Program-made: the position numbers and the translations under genes
DNA from: Prorocentrum cordatum
Taxonomy: Eukaryota > Sar > Dinophyceae > Prorocentrales > Prorocentraceae
Direction: 5' to 3'
Assembly: GCA_963575745.1 (NCBI GenBank)
Contig: CAUYUJ010000336.1
Coordinates: 768,080-832,079 of the forward strand
DNA length: 64,000 nucleotides
Shown here: positions 53,761-63,666 of the stretch, piece by piece
How the letters are laid out: the number at the start of each line of letters is the position of its first letter
Position numbering within the stretch: position 1 is the first letter of the stretch
The notes under the pieces: model-generated
What the model was told of the DNA's origin: nothing
The model's input: only the letters and a program-made list of their open reading frames with translations
Database searches by the model: none

Positions 53761-54640
53761 GAAGGTCCGTCGGCAAAGTTCCACTCACTGGGCAGCCAGC
53801 GGGCACTGAGCCGGAGCCCCGTCGCCACGACATGTGCTGCCACGGAGCGCAGCGCGCCGCTGACGCCGGGGGCCGAAGACCGGCCCTTGCCCAGAGCCAA
53901 GACGGACGAGAGGGAGTCGGAGAGCAGGAGGTGATGACAGTCAAAGGCCTTCGTGGATCTGCAGATGTGCTTTACCCCAAAAGCGATAGCCCTGGCTTCC
54001 CCCTCCACGATGTTGTCAGGCGGAGATCCCCACTTGTGCGAGCCCACCACCGCCCAACCTTCGTCACGAACCGCTTCGGGAAGACGACCAGCGGCCCGCG
54101 TGCGGGCCTCGTTGCTAGCCTCCTCATCCCCCACGAACTGCTGGAAGTCCTTGGAGCTCTCTAGAGGCTTTGTCATGATCCCGTCGTCATGGGAGCCTGC
54201 AGCCCAGGCCCTGGAGAGCACCTTGTTGTCGCCCAAGAAGCGCCACCGTTCGGAGAAACAGCCCATCGAGCCCACGAGGTCCTTGTCGAGGTCCTTGCAG
54301 ACCAATCCGAAGCCCCAAAAAGACGCGTCCGTGCACATCACCTTAGGGCTCCATGACACCTGCAGCTTCCTGGAAATCAGACACAGCAAACTCGAGAACG
54401 TACTTAACTCCCAACGGACGGACTCCCAGAGAGGGACCGCGGTACAGTGGCCCAGCCGCCGAATAAAAGCATAGACGGACCTGAAGATCGACAGATGCTC
54501 ACGGCAAAGCAGCGCTACAAAGGTACAATGACCCAACACCTTCTCAACTTCTTTTGGACTCACCACGGCCTTGCTTGTAAGACAATCGAGCGCCATGCGA
54601 AGCCTCCACAGCCTTGATCTCTTTGGTCGAATCTCTCTCT
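53760..54640 (-). pseudogene. Retroelement RNase H domain
   Basis: Frame after the GA-repeat frameshift. ALDCLTSKAVVSPKEVEKVL and GHCTFVALLCREHLSIFRSV form the RT thumb/connection. Catalytic residues are then visible: VMCTDASFWGFGLVC (Asp at ~54,329), NIVEGEARAIAFGVKH (Glu), HHLLLSDSLSSVLALGKG (Asp) and WLPSEWNFADGPSRG (Asp at ~53,771; the A-D-x-x-S-R ending seen in Ty3 and DIRS-type RNase H). Complete acidic set. The frame then shifts. Confidence 0.75.
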
Positions 54641-55998
54641 CTCTCTCGCCCACGAATCTCCCACCCCAGGATGTCGGCGTTATGATCACACATACAGACC
54701 TCATGAGTGGGTAACCCTCTGGACGTCAAGGCTGCGTTGACGAGCTTCACAGCGCGGGAAACGGCCTCGGGATCTGTACCCAAGGCGAGAAAATTATCCA
54801 CATATACGGTCATCGCCAGTGGCTGCACCGGCGGCGCTACACTCTTGTCTGAAATGAACGGGACGTCGAGCAGCGCGGGGATGGAGCTCACGATCCCGCG
54901 GTGAATGGTCTGGCACCAATACAGCGCATGCGACCAGCCCATGGGCAGCACCGCCAGGACTGGCCACACACGGCTGCCAGGCGCGAGGGACCTTCCACCT
55001 AGGACACTCAGCCCCATATCACCTGCCTTCACCGCTGGCAGCGCGAAGTAGTCCCGAAAAGCCTCCGGCAATCCAAAGTGATAGAAGGCGTCGCAGATAT
55101 CCACGTGACCGACGTAGAGCTGCTCTCCCTCTGGCACGGCTAGCTCTCCAAGTGCAGAGCCCGTCGCCAGCGCGACTGTCGAAGGCCTCTTGAACCAGCA
55201 GTTAGCCCGTCGGCAGTCAATAACCATGCGCTGCTTGCCAGACTTCTTACGCACGAAGAAGAGGCCGCACCTCTCACGTGGCGCGGCAGAGAAAGTCACC
55301 ATCCCCGCCGCATGCAAGCGCCGCACCAACCCAGTATAGGCATGTGGCTGAGCGCGGAGGACAGCATCCATGTACGGCTGTCGCGGAGCCTCAGAGAGGT
55401 TGGAATCCGCATCCTTGCGTGGAAGGAGCTGCTCGTGTATTGATGCCTCGACATCTAGATCGCCCACGCCTGCAACCAGCTCCCCAAGCGGCACAGGCAC
55501 GTTGCCGGCCTCGGGCAGCGAGACGAGGGAATCGTCGAAGCTGACGACTGGCGAGTCGATGTCCTCGTACACGCCAGCACCGCGGAGCTCACGGAGGGCT
55601 CCTGCGGGAGTGAGGCCAGCTGGCGGGGGGCCCAGCGCGGCGGCAGCATGACGAACTCGCTCATGTACCAAGCGATGGGGTAGCCGCTCCGCCAGGCCAG
55701 GAGCTCCGGGCGCCCCTGGCCGACCAGCCAGATCATTGAGGGCCCCCAGGGCGCGATTGGCTTCAGCCACTTGAGCGTCGCGCCGCAGAAGCCGGCGCCG
55801 CACCGAGCGGTTCACCACGCCCTCTGCTGGAGCCTGGCCGTCCCGAAGTAGCGGGACAGGAAAAAGGTCTCGACGGTCTGGAACTCCGTCGAACTGAATT
55901 CGCCCAGGTAAGCATGCAGGAGAGCCCTTGGGCTCGGCGGCCTTGAAGCTCGAGAAGGAGGCGGCCGCCTTCAGGCCTCCTTCCCGCGACGCCGTCAT
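54544..55998 (-). pseudogene. Retroelement reverse transcriptase
   Basis: Starts at ATG 55,998, overlapping the Gag TGA as ATGA. Residues 1-200 are a pre-RT region without motifs. RT blocks: CGLFFVRKKSGKQRMVIDCR (244-263), YVGHVDICDAFYHFGLPEAF with catalytic Asp 300, LPMGWSHALYWCQ (351-363), VYVDNFLALG (active site YVDN at 399-402, where YxDD is usual) and ILGWE (443-447). Real homology ends at about residue 455. The last ~30 residues to 54,544 are out-of-frame translation after the GA-repeat frameshift; in the alternative frame the protein continues into RNase H. Confidence 0.8.
54633..54648. repeat. CT dinucleotide repeat at the RT/RNase H frameshift
   Basis: Eight TC units (GA on the coding strand). 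The RT frame leaves and the RNase H frame enters exactly here, so a length change of this microsatellite explains the frameshift. Confidence 0.85.
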
Positions 55999-57440
55999 GA
56001 CTTCCCTCCGCCGCCGTCCCCTTTGGGACCTTTGCGGCGGAGCTCTCGTTCTTCTCGGGCCTTCCTGATGTTCTTCATGATGGCGGCGTCCTTCTCGACC
56101 TGGCCTTTCACGAACTCGAGGAGCGTAGGGGCCACCATTAGAAGGTCCCCAGCCTTGCTGAAACCGCTGAAAGCCGAGAACTCCTCGGGACTCATCTTGT
56201 CCTTGGAGCTAGCCGAGTCGGCCTCACGCAAACGATCGTGGTAGCTCCACTCGATAGTCTGCGCCCGCCGAAAAATGGCCTCGGCGAAGGCACAGTTGCT
56301 GAGGTCCAGCTGATCATAAGTGCCCGCCAGCTCGATATACTTCATGAGCTGCTCATGCTCCTGCACCCCCCACTGCTCCGACTGGAGCCTCGCCGTCGTC
56401 TTGAACATCAGATGATGATCCGTAGGGGTGTGCCGCCGCCGCAAGAAATCCAAGCACCACCAAGCTGACCGAGGCCCTGCCACGGGGAAGTCACCAAACG
56501 GCTCCTCCTCGCAGGCGTCCACGACCTCGCGCCACTCTCGGCCTCGGCCCCGCGGCCCACTCTTCACCGTCAGTGTTCGGGCATCTCCTCCTCCCCCGTT
56601 CCCGGCGCCAGCGCTCAAGGGGTGGCCCTCGCCACTGCGCAGGCTCATCACGAAGGAGTCCTGGTCGAGCCCCGTCAGGTGCACCACCACGGCTCGCCCG
56701 GGCGCTGCGAGGTACAGCCCCTTGCCGCAGAGAGACTGCGCTGGAGGCCCCAACTCGTCTCCCAGAGCGATGCGGCAATGCTCGTCGGCCTCGGCTGCTC
56801 GCCATACACGGCCGCTCGACCGTGGCGTGCTGGTCCCCTCAACCGCAGGCCCCGGGGCGCCGCTGTCGCCGACGCCCTCCGCGGCCGCCGCAACCGATCC
56901 AGAGTGTCCCCCGTGGTCGCCTCCGAGGTCCAGACCAAGAGGAGGTCTCTTGCCCGTCATCCGTCGGCCCCCGAAGAAGTTGGCCCCGAACGCCTCCTGC
57001 ACGGCCACGTCTCGCCCCGCTGCAGTTCGCACCGCCATCGGCGTCTCCAGCTGCACCCCGCGCGCCTCCGCATCGGCTTGGGCGGCCGAGAAGGCCCGAC
57101 GATAGAGGCCCTTCATCACCTCCTCCGTCGGCGACTCCTCGAAGCGATACGCCCGCCCAAGCCCACTGGGAAACCGCAAGTCCCGCGGCATCTCCAGCCA
57201 CTCGACGGGGCTGTCGTCGGGCGACCCTCCTTCAAGCTCCTCGATGTACATGTCACGATCGGGGGTGTACACCACCCAGCAGGTTCCTGGAAGCCCGGCG
57301 CCAGCAGTCTCACTGGCTGCTGGGTACAGCAGGATCCGCTCGTGCCAGAGGTCGTCCCCTGCGTAGCGCACCACCGCTCTGCAGCCCGGGAGAAGCCGCC
57401 GCGAGGATCCCCTGGGCACCAGCGCCATCGCGAGGCTCAA
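55995..57440 (-). pseudogene. Gag-like protein of the retroelement
   Basis: 481-codon open frame. It begins with VVRYAGDDLWHERILLYP and TCWVVYTPDRDMYIEELEGG, an N-terminal module typical of this element. The middle is Gly/Ala-rich and variable, and a conserved tryptophan-rich helical block follows at residues ~325-405 (RSAWWCLDFLRRRHTPTDHH, RLQSEQWGVQEHEQLMKYIE, AEAIFRRAQTIEWSYHDRLR). It ends with a Lys/Arg-rich tail (KNIRKAREERELRRKGPKG). No CCHC zinc knuckle is seen. The upstream transmembrane segment was probably fused originally; the first Met at 57,440 lies just past the frameshift. Function by position: nucleic-acid packaging. Confidence 0.65.
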
Positions 57441-57843
57441 GGTGAGCTGACGCGGCGCGGCTGAGGCGTCCGAGTCCGAACCCCGCGAGCAGCGCGAGCA
57501 GCACCAGTCCTATCGCGGCTCCCCCGCCGACACAGCCTTCCACCGCCTCGCGCAGCGCCCCCACGACCGCGTCGGCGACCGCGTCGCACACCGGCCCGCC
57601 CCCGGCCGCCAACCAGGGAGGGCTGCCTCCCCCGCCGCCCCCGCCAGCCGGAGCCCCGCCGCCCCCGCCTCCCTCCCCGCACGTGCAGAAGCACGCGGGG
57701 CAGGGCGGGTACGGCGGGCAGGGGGGCGCCGCAGGGCAGCTGGGCAGCAGCGCCCACGATGCGCCAGCGTGGAAGCCCGCGCGAGCAATCTCGCGGATAC
57801 CCGAGGCGCTGGCCTCGACGAGTGGTCGCAGGGCTTCCTTCAT
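57310..57843 (-). pseudogene. Cys/Gly-rich N-terminal region with one transmembrane helix
   Basis: ATG at 57,843, 11 bp inside the left 78-bp repeat. Sequence: amphipathic start (MKEALRPLVEASASGIREIA), a Pro/Cys segment (CPAAPPCPPYPPCPACFCTC), Gly runs, and a hydrophobic helix GAAIGLVLLALLAGFGLG. Protein-like sequence ends near 57,440, where the Gag frame takes over by a frameshift; the remaining codons to 57,310 are off-frame. Probably the membrane-anchored start of the Gag polyprotein. Confidence 0.55.
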
Positions 57844-57875
57844 GCCCTGGAAAAAGACTTTGAGCAAACAGCCAT
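57840..57875 (-). promoter_or_regulatory. Short upstream ORF overlapping the main start as ATGA
   Basis: An 11-codon frame starts with ATG at 57,875 inside the 78-bp repeat and ends with TGA at 57,840-57,842, overlapping the main ATG at 57,843. It could set termination-reinitiation of the main frame. Chance occurrence is possible. Confidence 0.35.
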
Positions 57876-57932
57876 GGATGGACGGCAGGGCAGCGACAAC
57901 TAGGGATTCAAAGACGTGTGGAACACTGAACT
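57855..57932 (-). repeat. 78-bp direct repeat at retroelement 5' end
   Basis: Identical to 52,021-52,098. Contains the ATG of the short upstream frame. Confidence 0.95.
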
Positions 57933-58283
57933 ATTTCTATTGCCGGAGTATCGTTCATCCAATGCGGTCGTGGTAGTGTGGGATTCGACATCACCGTGAA
58001 CCTTGGCGGTCCCACGCTTTGTCAACAACCCTTCTACTGTATCTTAAAGTATGGTACTCGAAAAGCTCGGCGGACCGCATAATCAACGACAGTTGGTCCG
58101 ACTTGTCACTGCCATCTTCTTTAAATTTAATGGGATTCACACACGAGGTCGTTCTAGTTCGGACAACGGACCATCGGCACCTCGATGGATCCCACTCCCG
58201 TAGCGCGCCTTCTATCCTTTTCAAGGCTGTATTGCTCAGAACAATAAGTCGAAATGCTCGGTATTGGAAAGTTTGTCCTCTTG
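57933..58283. other. gene-free sequence
   Basis: AT-richer flank of the retroelement. Nothing recognised. Confidence 0.5.
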
Positions 58284-58650
58284 TGGTCGGTGGTCGGCCA
58301 GTGGGTGGTCGGTGGTCTGCTGGTTGGCGGTCGGTAGTCCGCTGGTCGGGGGTCTGCTGGCAGCTGGTCTGTGGTCTACTGGTCGGTTAGCCTGCTTGTA
58401 TTTGGGTGTGCTGGTCATTGGTCGGTGGTCTGCTGGACGGCGGTGGTTGGCTTGATCGGCTTGTCCGTTGGTCGGTGGTTTTGCTGGTAGGTAGCCGGTG
58501 ATCTGCTGGTCGGCGGTCGGTGGTCTGCTGGTCGGTGGCTCCGCTGGTCGGTGGGTGGTTGGTGGGTCTTCAAGAGTGGTTTGCGCTAGTCAGAAATTTG
58601 CTGGTCGATCGTTGTCGGTCTGCTGGTCAGTGGTCGGCGGCTCGTATAGG
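58284..58650. repeat. GGTCGGTGGTCTGCTG minisatellite
   Basis: Degenerate GGTCGGTGGTCTGCTGGTCGG words over ~365 bp with GGTTGGC variants. Confidence 0.85.
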
Positions 58651-59448
58651 ACGAGACAAATCTATTGACACAGCATGCTATTGACACGGTCTGGAGATTC
58701 CGTGATTTCTAAAAACCTTCGCGACGGCTGCACTTTGCGTCGAGTATTGTCTACTCTCGCTGGCGCCGCTGGTCGGTCACCCATTCGCAATCGAGCGGTC
58801 GCCCGTAAGAAGCTATTTGGCACTTGCTGACCCCTCTTTTTCGTTGCCGGGCGCGGGGGGGGGACGGTGGCGCGCCGTCCCATCGGCCGCCGCCGCGCAC
58901 CGCGCGCCTCGGCGTACTTCAAAGACCCGGCAAGGCAAATCACGCGCGACTCTGGGAAATTCTCCGGGGGTAAAAGAGATCAAACCTGGAAAATTGTTCG
59001 AACGTGTCCTGCCTACTTTTTGAAAAATACCAGAAGCGTTTTTGACAATTTCCGGGGTCGATTTTGACAAATTCCGGAATCCGTTTTGAAAAATTCTGGA
59101 TTTCAGAATTCTTCAGAAGTCCTGCGCGGCGGGAGCATTCCACCCCTGAAAACTGGTTTTTTTTATGATTTCTGGGCTCCTTTCTGAAAAGCTCCGGAAC
59201 CGCTTGCGCAAAAACAAAAAGCGGCAGCGTTTTCTGACACATTCTACAATCCAGAAATCATGTCCGGGCGGTCCGACGGGCGCGGCCGGCTGATTCACGC
59301 GCCGCGCCGCGCGCGATTGGGCGCAGCGCGCGCCGCGCGTTGCGCCCGCGAGCAGCACTCGAAGGGGCGACCTCGAAAACAGCGCCACGGCAGCTGCGAC
59401 TCACGGCCTCCACAAGAGCAACACAGCATGCAGCTTGGAATCCGCCGA
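58651..59448. other. gene-free sequence
   Basis: 59,030-59,115 repeats words such as TTTTGACAAATTCCGGAAT. A G-run lies at 58,856-58,862. No gene. Confidence 0.45.
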
Positions 59449-60990
59449 CCCCTTGGGTAATCGGCGTGTGAGATGCTTCCCCCTCCCCAAACCCCTGCCC
59501 CGGGAACCCGGTCCGGTCGATTTGGAGGGGGGGGGGGGGTGCCCACTACGAGCGACCCCACGACGCTCTTCCGGGCCCAGAAGGGCACAAATACGGGCCG
59601 AGAAGGCCCCAAGAGGCCTCCCAGACGTTCCGACAGGCCCCCAGACGCCCCAAGAGACCGCCTAGACGCCCTAAGAAGCGCCCGCGAGGCCCCAACAGGC
59701 TTCCAAGACGCCCCACGAGGGCTCCAAAACGCCCGAAGATACCTCCAAGACGCCCCAAGAGACCTCCAAGAGGCCCCCGAGGAGCGCCCCAAGACGCCAA
59801 AATCGTTGATTTTCATTCTTTTTTTTTCTATGTTTTCTTCATTTTCGCCTTATTGGCCTTCCGACGCTCCAAGACAGCCCAAAAAGCTCCCAAGACTGCT
59901 CCAAGACGGCACAAGAGGCCTCCACGACGCCCCCAAGACGGCCCAAGAGAGCCCCCAGACGGCCCAAGAGCCGCCCAAGGCGGCCCAAGAGAGCCCCCAG
60001 ACGGCCCAAGAGCCGCCCAAGACGGCCCAAAAACCTCCCAGAGACGGGCCCAAGAGGGGCTCCAGAGAGAGACCACGCACAGCAAAACCCAGCCTTACGC
60101 CCCAAGAGGCCCCCAGGAGGCCCCGAGAGGCCCCAAAGAGGCCCCAAGAACCCCCCAAGAGGCCCTCAAGACGTTCCAAGAGGCGCCCAAGAAGCCACAA
60201 AGAGGCCCCGACCCCTTAGGTAATCGGCGTGTGAGATGCTTCCCCCTCCCCAAACCCCTCCCCCGGGAACCCGGTCCGGTCGATTTGGACGGAAGGGGGG
60301 GGTGCCCACTACGAGCGACTCACGACGCTCTTCCGGGCCCAGAAGGGCCCAAATACGGGCCAAGAAGGCCCCAAGAGGCCTCCCAGACGTTCCAAGAGGC
60401 CCCCAGACGCCCCAAGAGACCGCCTAGACGCCCGAAGAAGCGCCCGCGAGGCCCCAACAGGCTTCCAAGACGCCCCACGAGGGCTCCAAGACGCCCGAAG
60501 ATACCTCCAAGACGCCCCAAGAGACCTCCAAGAGGCCCCCGAGGAGCGCCCCAAGACGCCAAAATCGTTGATTTTCATGTTTTTTTTTTTTTCTATGTTT
60601 TCGTCATTTTCGCCTTTTCGGCCTTCCGACGCTCCAAGACAGCCCAAGAAGCTCCCAAGACTGCTCCAAGACGGCACAAGAGGCCTCCACGACGCCTCCA
60701 AGACGGCCCAAGAGAACCCCCAGACGGCCCAAGAGCCGCCCAAGGCGGCCCAAGAGAGCCCCCAGACGGCCCAAAAGCCGCCCAAGACGGCCCAAGAACC
60801 TCCCAGAGACGGGCCCAAGAGGGGCTCCAGAGAGAGACCACGCACAGCAAAACCCAGCCTTACGCCCCAAGAGGCCCCCAGGAGGCCCCAAGAGGCCCCA
60901 AAGAAACCCCAAAAACCCCCCAAGAGGCCCCCAAGACGTTCCAAGAGGCGCCCAAAAAGCCACAAAGAGGCCCCCAAACGGCGCCCAAGA
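59449..60990 (+). repeat. 763-bp tandem duplication filled with CCAAGACGCC-type words
   Basis: Copy 1 starts ACCCCTTGGGTAATCGGCG (59,449), copy 2 ACCCCTTAGGTAATCGGCG (60,211); TAATCGG is at 59,458 and 60,221. Copies are about 95% identical. Each has a leader (GATGCTTCCCCCTCCCC, CGGTCCGGTCGATTTGGA), CCAAGACGCCCC words, a T-run with TTTTCTATGTTTTC, CCAAGACGGCCC words and a GAGAGAGACCACGCACAGC segment. Pro/Arg/Lys-rich frames over both copies are not supported as protein. Confidence 0.85.
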
Positions 60991-61130
60991 GCCTTCGAAA
61001 CTGCTCAAAGAACCCCGTAAAACCCCCCCCCGCAAAATCCCAACGGACATCTCCGAACACACCGGTTTTTCGAGTCGCGCCCAGCCCCATAACCCGGAGC
61101 CTCATATCCGTGTCCCCCTCCTCCTCCAAG

Positions 61131-61985
61131 CAGTTTGAAGTCCTTCCTCTTCCTATCCCTTTCCTCCTACATTTCCTCCTCGTCTCCCTCTCCTCCTCCA
61201 TCTCCCTCCTCAGCAACAGACAGATACCCCCGGACCCAAAAAACACAATAACAGAAAACAACATCAAGAAACCATAGGGAAACAGCATGGGAAACACAAC
61301 GTGCAACCACCAACTACAAAAACAACATCAAAACGACCCCTGTCAGCCTACCCATGATTACAACATCAAGAAAACTTTAAAACATGGCGCTAGCTTCCCC
61401 TTACCAGTACACAAAAGGCAGGCAGTTTGAAGTCCTTCCTTTTCGTACCCCTTTCCTCCTATATGTCCTCCTCGTCTCCCGCTCCTCCTACATATCCCCC
61501 CTCGACAACAGACAGATACCCCCGGACCCAAAAACACACAATAACAGATAACAACATCAATAAACCATAGGGAAACAGCATGGGAAACACAACGTGCAAC
61601 CACCACCAACAAAAACAACATCAAAACGACCCCTGTCAGCGCAACCGCGCTTACAACACCAAGAAAACTAAAAAAAATTGGCGCGACTTTCCCTTTACCA
61701 CTGCACAAAAGGCAGGCAGTTTGAAGTCTTTCCTCTTCGTACCCCTTTCCTCGTACATTTCCTCCTCGTCCCCCTCCCTTCCTCCATGCCCCTCCTCAAC
61801 AACAGACAGATACCCCCGGACCCAAAAGCACACGCAAGAACAAAACACAACATCAAGAAGCCAAAAGGGAACAGCATGGCAAACACAACGTGCAACCACC
61901 ACCAACAAACACAACATCAAAACGACCCCTGTCAGCGCACCCGCGCTTACAATGCCAATTTTTTAAATATATAAAAAGTGCGTTA
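61131..61985 (+). repeat. ~293-bp tandem repeat, three copies
   Basis: CAGTTTGAAGTCCTTCCT starts at 61,131, 61,423 and 61,717. Each unit holds CAACAGACAGATACCCCCGG, GGGAAACACAACGTGCAACC and CATCAAAACGACCCCTGTCA and ends CTTACCAGTGCACA. The third end is shared with the start of the 100-bp array. Confidence 0.9.
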
Positions 61986-63035
61986 CTTTCCCCTTACCAG
62001 TGCACATCTTTCCCCCTGCACGACTCGGGGGGGACTCCGTTCCCCCTGGATACACGCCGGAGCGCGACTCGGGGGGAACACCCTTCCCTCTGGATGCGCG
62101 CCAAGCTCTTTCCTCCTGCGCGACTCGGAGGGAACTCCGTTATCCCTGGATACGTGCCAAAAAAACGGCTCGGGGAGAACAGCCTTCCCTCTGGATAAGC
62201 GCCACACTCTTTCCTCCTGCGCGACTCGGAGGGAACTCCGTTCCCCCTGGATACATGCAAAAGCACGACTCGGGGGGAACAGCCTTCCCTCTGGATACGC
62301 GCCAAGCTCTTTCCTCCTGCAAAACTCGGAGGGAACTCCGTTATCCCTGGATACACGCCGGAACGCGACTCGGGGGGAACATCCTTCCCTCTGGACACGC
62401 ACCAAGCTCTTTCCTCCCGCACGACTCGGAGGGAACTCCGTTGCCCCTGGATACGTGCAAAAGAGCGACTCGGGGGGAACAGCTTTCCCTCTGGATACGC
62501 GCCGAGCTCTTTCCTCCTGCACGACTCGGAGGGAACTCCGTTCCCCCTGGATACATGCAAAAGCACGACTCGGGGGGGCACAGCCTTCCCTCTGGATACG
62601 CGCCAAGCTCTTTCCTCCTGCACGACTCGGAGGGAACTCCGTTCCCCCTGGATACATACAAAAGCACAACTCGGGGGGGATAGCCGTCCCTCTGGATACG
62701 CGCCAAGCTCTTTCCTCCTGCACGACTCGGAGGGAACTCCGTTCCCCCTGGATACACGCCGGATCGCGACTCGGGGGGGACAGCCTTCCCTCTGGATACG
62801 CGCCAAGCTCTGTCCTCCTGCACGACTCGGAGGGAACTCCGTTCCCCCTGGATACACGCCGGAGCGCGACTCGGGGGGAACACCCTTCCCTCTGGACACG
62901 CGCCAAGCTCTTTCCTCCTGCACGACTCGGAGGGAACTCCGTCCCCCTCTGGATACGTGCAAAAGAGCGACTCGGGGGGAACAGCCTTCCCTCTGGATAC
63001 GCGCCAAGCTCTTTCCTCCTGCACGACTCGGAAGG
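61986..63035 (+). repeat. 100-bp satellite of two ~50-bp halves, ~10 copies
   Basis: ACTCGGAGGGAACTCCGTTC recurs at about 100-bp spacing (62,236, 62,336, 62,436, 62,536, 62,637, 62,737, 62,837, 62,937). Each unit is a dimer: half 1 GGGAACTCCGTTCCCCCTGG, half 2 GGGGGAACAGCCTTCCCTCTGG. Both halves contain a short GGGAA/TTCCC palindrome. Frames of ~400 codons on either strand are artefacts. Confidence 0.9.
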
Positions 63036-63600
63036 GCGTCCCGGCCGACCTCGCCGACCGAGCTCGCGCCCCTGCGCTGCTGTTTGCGCGGCCTGCTTTC
63101 GCAGAACGCATGGCAGCTCTTTGGTTGACGGCCAGAGGCACATGATATGGGTGTTTGTAGCCCGTCACAGAGAACTGTTACGACGCCACCATTTGCCGGA
63201 GAGCTGTCAAGATACCATTCATTGCGGCCGCACTCCCTTTCTGAGTCCAGTAGCAAGATAACACAAGCAGCGTTCAGTGTCAAGGACGGAAGCCCGCCAC
63301 CGACGAGCAGCGAAGCACAATTCGCCTGTTCGGGGAAGGGCTTATCAGAACCATAGGAAGCGGCTTCCGCCTGAGACTTCCTCGCAATGCACTCGCAGCC
63401 GAGGGTGAGCGGGCGGCAGTGATGCGCCGTAGGCGTCTGAGATAGCAGTCAAGGAAGGAGGGAAAGGAGGGCGAGAGAGGGAGAGGATGGAGAGGGGCGG
63501 TTATCCTGGAGGGTGTGTGTGCCCATCCGCGGGAACGGTGCACCCCCCCCCCTCCCATCACGCTAGTTCAGACAAGGCGCTTTCCAATTTTTCGAGCTGC
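63036..63600. other. gene-free sequence
   Basis: Nothing recognised. Confidence 0.45.
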
Positions 63601-63666
63601 CCCCGCTCCGCGAACCCCATTGGGAGGTCGAGATCCCCACTCTGCAGTGGGGTTCGCGGAACGGGG
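63601..63666. repeat. 66-bp hairpin with 22-bp arms
   Basis: 63,601-63,622 (CCCCGCTCCGCGAACCCC...) and 63,645-63,666 are reverse complements at 20 of 22 positions around a 22-bp loop. Confidence 0.75.

Larger units (their letters stand above)
52021..57932 (-). mobile_element. Retrotransposon with Gag, RT, RNase H and methyltransferase-like domain
   Basis: 5.9 kb on the minus strand between 78-bp direct repeats (57,855-57,932 and 52,021-52,098). Order 5' to 3': short upstream frame, transmembrane/Cys-rich N-terminus, Gag-like protein, RT (YVDN), RNase H (D, E, D, D), a helical segment, methyltransferase-like domain, a 133-bp repeat, then the second 78-bp repeat. The RT-RH-methyltransferase order recalls DIRS-type elements, but a tyrosine recombinase is not proven. 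No tRNA primer site or TG...CA LTR ends found, so class assignment is open. Frameshifts near 57,440, 54,640, 53,760 and 53,060 disable it. Confidence 0.75.

Noticed and set aside
53084-53944. Confident tyrosine recombinase for the methyltransferase retroelement
   Set aside because: Only a helical core-binding-like stretch is visible; no Arg...His-x-x-Arg...Tyr set, so the call is left as inference.
52021-57932. Calling the 78-bp repeats classical LTRs
   Set aside because: They are very short, lack TG...CA ends and no primer-binding site or polypurine tract was found; described only as direct repeats.
59853-61277. 474-codon Pro/Arg/Lys-rich plus-strand frame
   Set aside because: Translation of CCAAGACGGCC words across a tandem duplication. 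The composition follows the repeat, not a protein family.
61978-63283. Frames of about 390-430 codons on both strands over the 100-bp satellite
   Set aside because: They are open on both strands and consist only of the repeated unit; no protein features.
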